From contig DASSJI010000261.1 of assembly GCA_035691285.1 (NCBI GenBank), forward strand, positions 1 to 6,966: a DNA stretch of 6,966 bases. The letters are read 5' to 3'. The stretch comes from DATFEN01 sp035691285 (GTDB taxonomy: Bacteria; Acidobacteriota; Vicinamibacteria; Fen-336). Below are positions 4,495 through 6,966 of this stretch, piece after piece. Under the pieces are notes generated by a model. That model worked only from the letters and a program-made list of their open reading frames with translations. It made no database searches and was not told the DNA's origin. Each line of letters opens with the position of its first letter. Within the stretch, counting starts at the first letter, position 1. Made by a program: the position numbers and the translations under genes.

Positions 4495-6735
4495 ATGGCT
4501 GCTTCCAGTCTGCTCGCGCTGCTCGACGACATCGCGACCATCCTCGACGACGTCGCGATCCTCACGAAGGTGGCCGCGAAGAAGAGCGCGGCCGTCGCCG
4601 ACGACGTGGCCGCGCTGACCAAGGTGGCCACACAGAAGACGGCCGGCGTGCTGGGGGACGACCTCGCCCTGAACGCGGAGCAGGTCACGGGTGTGCGGGC
4701 CGAGCGCGAGCTGCCCGTCGTGTGGGCCGTCTTCAAGGGCTCCCTGGTCAACAAGGCCATCCTGGTGCCGGCGGCGCTCCTGGTGAGCGCCTTCGCGCCG
4801 TGGGCGGTGATTCCCCTGCTCATGCTCGGCGGCGCCTTCCTCTGCTACGAGGGGTTCGAAAAGGTCGCGCACAAGCTGCTGCACCGCGCCTCCGACGACG
4901 CCGCGCACCACGCGGAGCTGACGCAGGCGCTCCTGGACCCACGCACCGACCTCGCCGCCGTCGAGCGCGCCAAGATCAAGGGCGCCGTCAGGACCGACTT
5001 CGTCCTCTCGGCGGAGATCATCGTCATCGCCCTCGGCACCGTCGCGACCGCCCCGTTCGTGACACGCGTGGGCGTGCTGGCGGGCATCGCCGTGGTGATG
5101 ACCGTGGGCGTCTACGGCCTGGTGGCCGGAATCGTGAAGCTCGACGACGCGGGGCTGCGCCTGAGCCGCAGCACCGGGAGCGGCGGCCTGGCGCGCGCGC
5201 AGCAGGCGGTCGGCAGGGGCATCCTCGGGGCCGCGCCCTGGCTGATGCGCTTCCTGTCGGTCGCCGGCACCGCGGCCATGTTCCTCGTCGGCGGCGGCAT
5301 CCTGGCGCACGGCATCCCTGCCGTGCACCACTGGACCGAAGGGCTCGCCGCCGGCGGCGGGCTGGCAGGGAGCCTGGGGCCTCCCCTGGCCAACGCTGCC
5401 GTGGGCGTGGCGGCCGGAGGCCTGCTCGTGGGAATCGCAAAGCTCGCCGGCCGGCTCGGGCGCAGGCAGACGATCCTCGCTTCCCTGCTCGCGGCGCTGC
5501 CGGCCGGGGCCGGCGCCGAGACCGTCGTCGTGAAGGCGGCCCGGCTGATCGACGGGCGCGGCGGACCGCCCCTGGCACCGGCGATGGTGCGGATCGAAGG
5601 CGATCGCTTCGCCGAGGTCGGCGCGAAGGTCGCAATACCAGTGGGCGCGCGTGTGCTCGACCTCGGCGCGGCTTCGCTGCTGCCGGGCCTCATCGATCTC
5701 CACACGCACCTGACCGACAAGGACGACGTCCACTGGGAAGAGGCCCTGCTCAAGACGACGCCCTCCCAGGCGGTCCTGTGGGGCGCCCGCAACGCCCGGG
5801 TCACGCTGGAGGCCGGGTTCACGACCTGTCGCGACATGGGGCCGACCTGGCCCTATGCCGACGTGGACCTGCGCGACGCCATCGCCCAGGGCGCAGTCCC
5901 CGGCCCGCGGATGCTGGTCGCCGGGAACTACGTCTCGCCGACGGGGGGCGCCGGCGATGCCCGCCAGTTCTCGCTGTTCGTGGACGTGCCGATGGTGCGC
6001 AACCTGGCCGACGGACCCGACGAGGTCGTGAAGGCGGTGCGCACGAACCTCAAGCACGGCGCGGACCACGTCAAGATCCTGGCGACGGGAGCGGTCCTGT
6101 CGAAGGGCATCCCGCCCGGGCAGCAGTCCTACTCCGACGCGGAGATCCAGGCGGCGGTGACGGAGGCGAAGCGCTGGGGTCGCACGGTGGCTGCCCACGC
6201 CCACGGCACCGAGGGGATCAAGGCCGCCATCCGGGCCGGCGTGCGCACGGTCGACCACGGATCGATGCTCGACGCCGAGGCGATCTCGATGCTCGAGGCG
6301 TCCTCCACGTACTACGTCCCGACCCTCTACATCAGCCAGGTGGTGCCCGGCGACCCGAAGGTGCCCGAGCCCGAGCGCGAGCGGGGCCGGCGCCTCCGGG
6401 AACGGCAGCTCCAGTCGTTCAAGGACGCGCTCGCCGCGGGACTTCCCATCGGCTTCGCGACCGACGTGCCGGTCATGCCCCATGGCGAGAACGCCAAGGA
6501 GCTGGCGTTCCGCGTGTCGCTGGGCGAGAGCCCCATGAGCGCACTCGTCTCGGCCACCCGCCTCAACGCGGAGATCCTCGGGCTGGCAGACCGCGCCGGG
6601 ACCGTCGAGCCGGGGAAGTGGGCCGATCTCGTGGCCGTGGCCGACGACCCGCTCCAGGACATCACGGCCGTGCAGCGCGTGGGTTTCGTGATGAAGGCCG
6701 GGGTCGTCTACCGGGACGCGCTCACGCGGCGCTAG
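4495..6735 (+). CDS. Fusion protein: DUF808/YedI-like membrane domain plus signal-bearing amidohydrolase
   Basis: This 746-residue protein contains two complete families. Residues 1 to about 320 are a DUF808 (YedI-type) inner-membrane protein of unknown function: MAASSLLALLDDIATILDD, GVLGDDLALNAEQ, ELPVVWAVFKGS, NKAILVPAALL, then hydrophobic segments near 88-125, 169-187, 190-213, 246-273 and 297-317. Residues 320-341 (RLGRR, then hydrophobic ILASLLAALPAGAGA) look like a bacterial signal peptide with an AGA cleavage site. Residues 342-746 are a metal-dependent amidohydrolase of the imidazolonepropionase-like class, which includes dipeptidases such as prolidases. Its metal and catalytic residues are His403 and His405 (HTH), Lys527 (VKIL), His568 or His570 (HAH), His588 (VDHG) and Asp657 (ATDVP). 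It ends with the usual GTVEPGKWADLVAV strand. ATG 4495 matches the conserved DUF808 start; the frame stays open back to 4120, but that part is antisense to the permease. Separate genes would be expected here, so the missing stop is odd. The amidohydrolase domain is predicted to face the periplasm. Confidence 0.85.
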   Translation: MAASSLLALLDDIATILDDVAILTKVAAKKSAAVADDVAALTKVATQKTAGVLGDDLALNAEQVTGVRAERELPVVWAVFKGSLVNKAILVPAALLVSAFAPWAVIPLLMLGGAFLCYEGFEKVAHKLLHRASDDAAHHAELTQALLDPRTDLAAVERAKIKGAVRTDFVLSAEIIVIALGTVATAPFVTRVGVLAGIAVVMTVGVYGLVAGIVKLDDAGLRLSRSTGSGGLARAQQAVGRGILGAAPWLMRFLSVAGTAAMFLVGGGILAHGIPAVHHWTEGLAAGGGLAGSLGPPLANAAVGVAAGGLLVGIAKLAGRLGRRQTILASLLAALPAGAGAETVVVKAARLIDGRGGPPLAPAMVRIEGDRFAEVGAKVAIPVGARVLDLGAASLLPGLIDLHTHLTDKDDVHWEEALLKTTPSQAVLWGARNARVTLEAGFTTCRDMGPTWPYADVDLRDAIAQGAVPGPRMLVAGNYVSPTGGAGDARQFSLFVDVPMVRNLADGPDEVVKAVRTNLKHGADHVKILATGAVLSKGIPPGQQSYSDAEIQAAVTEAKRWGRTVAAHAHGTEGIKAAIRAGVRTVDHGSMLDAEAISMLEASSTYYVPTLYISQVVPGDPKVPEPERERGRRLRERQLQSFKDALAAGLPIGFATDVPVMPHGENAKELAFRVSLGESPMSALVSATRLNAEILGLADRAGTVEPGKWADLVAVADDPLQDITAVQRVGFVMKAGVVYRDALTRR
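4546..4653 (+). repeat. Two tandem 18-residue repeats in the DUF808 N-terminus
   Basis: Residues 18-35 (DDVAILTKVAAKKSAAVA) and 36-53 (DDVAALTKVATQKTAGVL) are identical at 12 of 18 positions, and a third DD (DDLAL) follows. The bases agree at about two thirds of positions, so the copies are old or selected as protein. Eighteen residues is about five helical turns, suggesting two stacked amphipathic helices before the first membrane segment. Confidence 0.6.
5416..5430 (+). promoter_or_regulatory. Possible internal ribosome site and GTG start for the amidohydrolase alone
   Basis: GGAGG (5416-5420) lies 7 bases before an in-frame GTG (5428-5430, codon 312 of the fusion). Starting there would give a 435-residue protein beginning with a charged region (KLAGRLGRR), a hydrophobic core and AGA before Glu342, the layout of an exported amidohydrolase at about its usual length. 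The same bases also encode Gly-Gly in the last DUF808 helix, so the match may be chance. Confidence 0.35.
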
Positions 6736-6740
6736 CCGCG
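6725..6740. terminator. Compact hairpin between convergent fusion and sulfatase genes
   Basis: CGCGGC (6725-6730) and GCCGCG (6735-6740) are perfect reverse complements around a GCTA loop. The repeat holds the last codons and the TAG of the fusion gene and reaches the base before the sulfatase stop. A symmetric hairpin here could end transcription from both sides, though no T-run follows on either strand. Confidence 0.35.
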
Positions 6741-6966
6741 CTACGGCGCCATCGTCTCCGCCGTGACCTCCCAGCCCGCTTCGGCGCCGCCGGGGAGCAT
6801 CTGTCCGCGGTCCTCGCCCACCTCGGCCTCGATCAGCCTGTTGAGCTTCTCGTTCATCGCCTGGATGAGCTCGCCGTTCTTCTTCCGGTCCAGCGCGAGG
6901 TTGTTCATCTCGAGCGGGTCGGCCGACGAGTCGAAGAGCTCGACGTCGTTGAGCTTGAAGAGCTCC
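6741..6966 (-). CDS. Sulfatase, C-terminal fragment (5' part outside window)
   Basis: The minus strand is open from the window edge to a TAG at 6741-6743, giving the last 74 residues of a protein. The stretch ELFDSSADPLEMNNLA is the characteristic C-terminal strand of type I sulfatases (arylsulfatase/choline-sulfatase/N-sulfoglucosamine class, usual pattern LYDLxxDPxExxNLA). It is followed by a helix (NGELIQAMNEKLNRLIEAE) and a GEDRGQMLPGG tail. These enzymes remove sulfate from esters and are commonly exported. The catalytic CxPSR or SxPxR motif and the metal site are in the missing N-terminal part, so activity and substrate cannot be judged. Five bases separate its stop from that of the convergent fusion gene. 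Confidence 0.75.
   Translation of the reverse strand, partial: ELFKLNDVELFDSSADPLEMNNLALDRKKNGELIQAMNEKLNRLIEAEVGEDRGQMLPGGAEAGWEVTAETMAP

Noticed and set aside
5464..5469. Fusion caused by a single TAG-to-CAG stop loss at codon 325
   Set aside because: If TAG had been there, the amidohydrolase would have needed a start after it, and no ATG, GTG or TTG follows before the signal core. A small indel or a natural fusion explains the joint better.
3469..6483. A 1004-codon open frame on the minus strand running through the permease and antisense to the fusion gene
   Set aside because: Only the part from about 4371 to 3469 is a real protein (TauE/SafE). The rest is Arg/His/Gly-rich antisense of DUF808 and amidohydrolase codons, as expected in GC-rich DNA where stops are scarce.

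Overview
This is a very GC-rich, densely coded bacterial window with eight protein genes, two of them cut by the window edges. There is no RNA gene, CRISPR array, insertion sequence or prophage signal. The content is an exported M24 peptidase, an exported amidohydrolase of the imidazolonepropionase-like/prolidase class, a sulfatase and a PA2779-like small exported protein. It fits a soil or sediment heterotroph of the Acidobacteriota type, but that is an impression from gene style and not a phylogenetic result.

Layout. Positions 1-537 (+) hold the C-terminal part of a short-chain dehydrogenase. It converges on a single-domain globin (552-959, -). A 47-bp gap separates the globin from a divergent exported M24 metallopeptidase (1007-2326, +). 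The M24 gene collides with a small two-helix membrane protein of unknown function (2323-2820, -), and both end on the same CTAG. Next on the minus strand come a PA2779-like signal-peptide/C-terminal-anchor protein (2915-3310) and a TauE/SafE-family permease (3469-4371). Diverging from the permease is a 746-residue protein (4495-6735, +), which converges on the 3' end of a sulfatase gene (6741-6966, -). The longest stretch without a gene is the roughly 160 bp at 3311-3468.

The standout is 4495-6735. A complete DUF808/YedI-type inner-membrane protein is joined in frame, with no stop codon, to a complete amidohydrolase that still carries its own signal-peptide-like segment at the joint. A GGAGG-spaced GTG inside the membrane half could also start the amidohydrolase alone. 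The fusion may be a real membrane-tethered or cleavable enzyme, or the result of a small indel at what was an ATGA gene overlap. The sequence alone cannot decide between these.

The genes do not form one obvious pathway. Only the minus-strand genes 2323-2820, 2915-3310 and 3469-4371 lie in the same direction, and hairpins separate them. A loose theme is envelope and extracytoplasmic catabolism: two exported peptidase-like hydrolases, a sulfatase, and a permease family that includes sulfite/sulfonate exporters.
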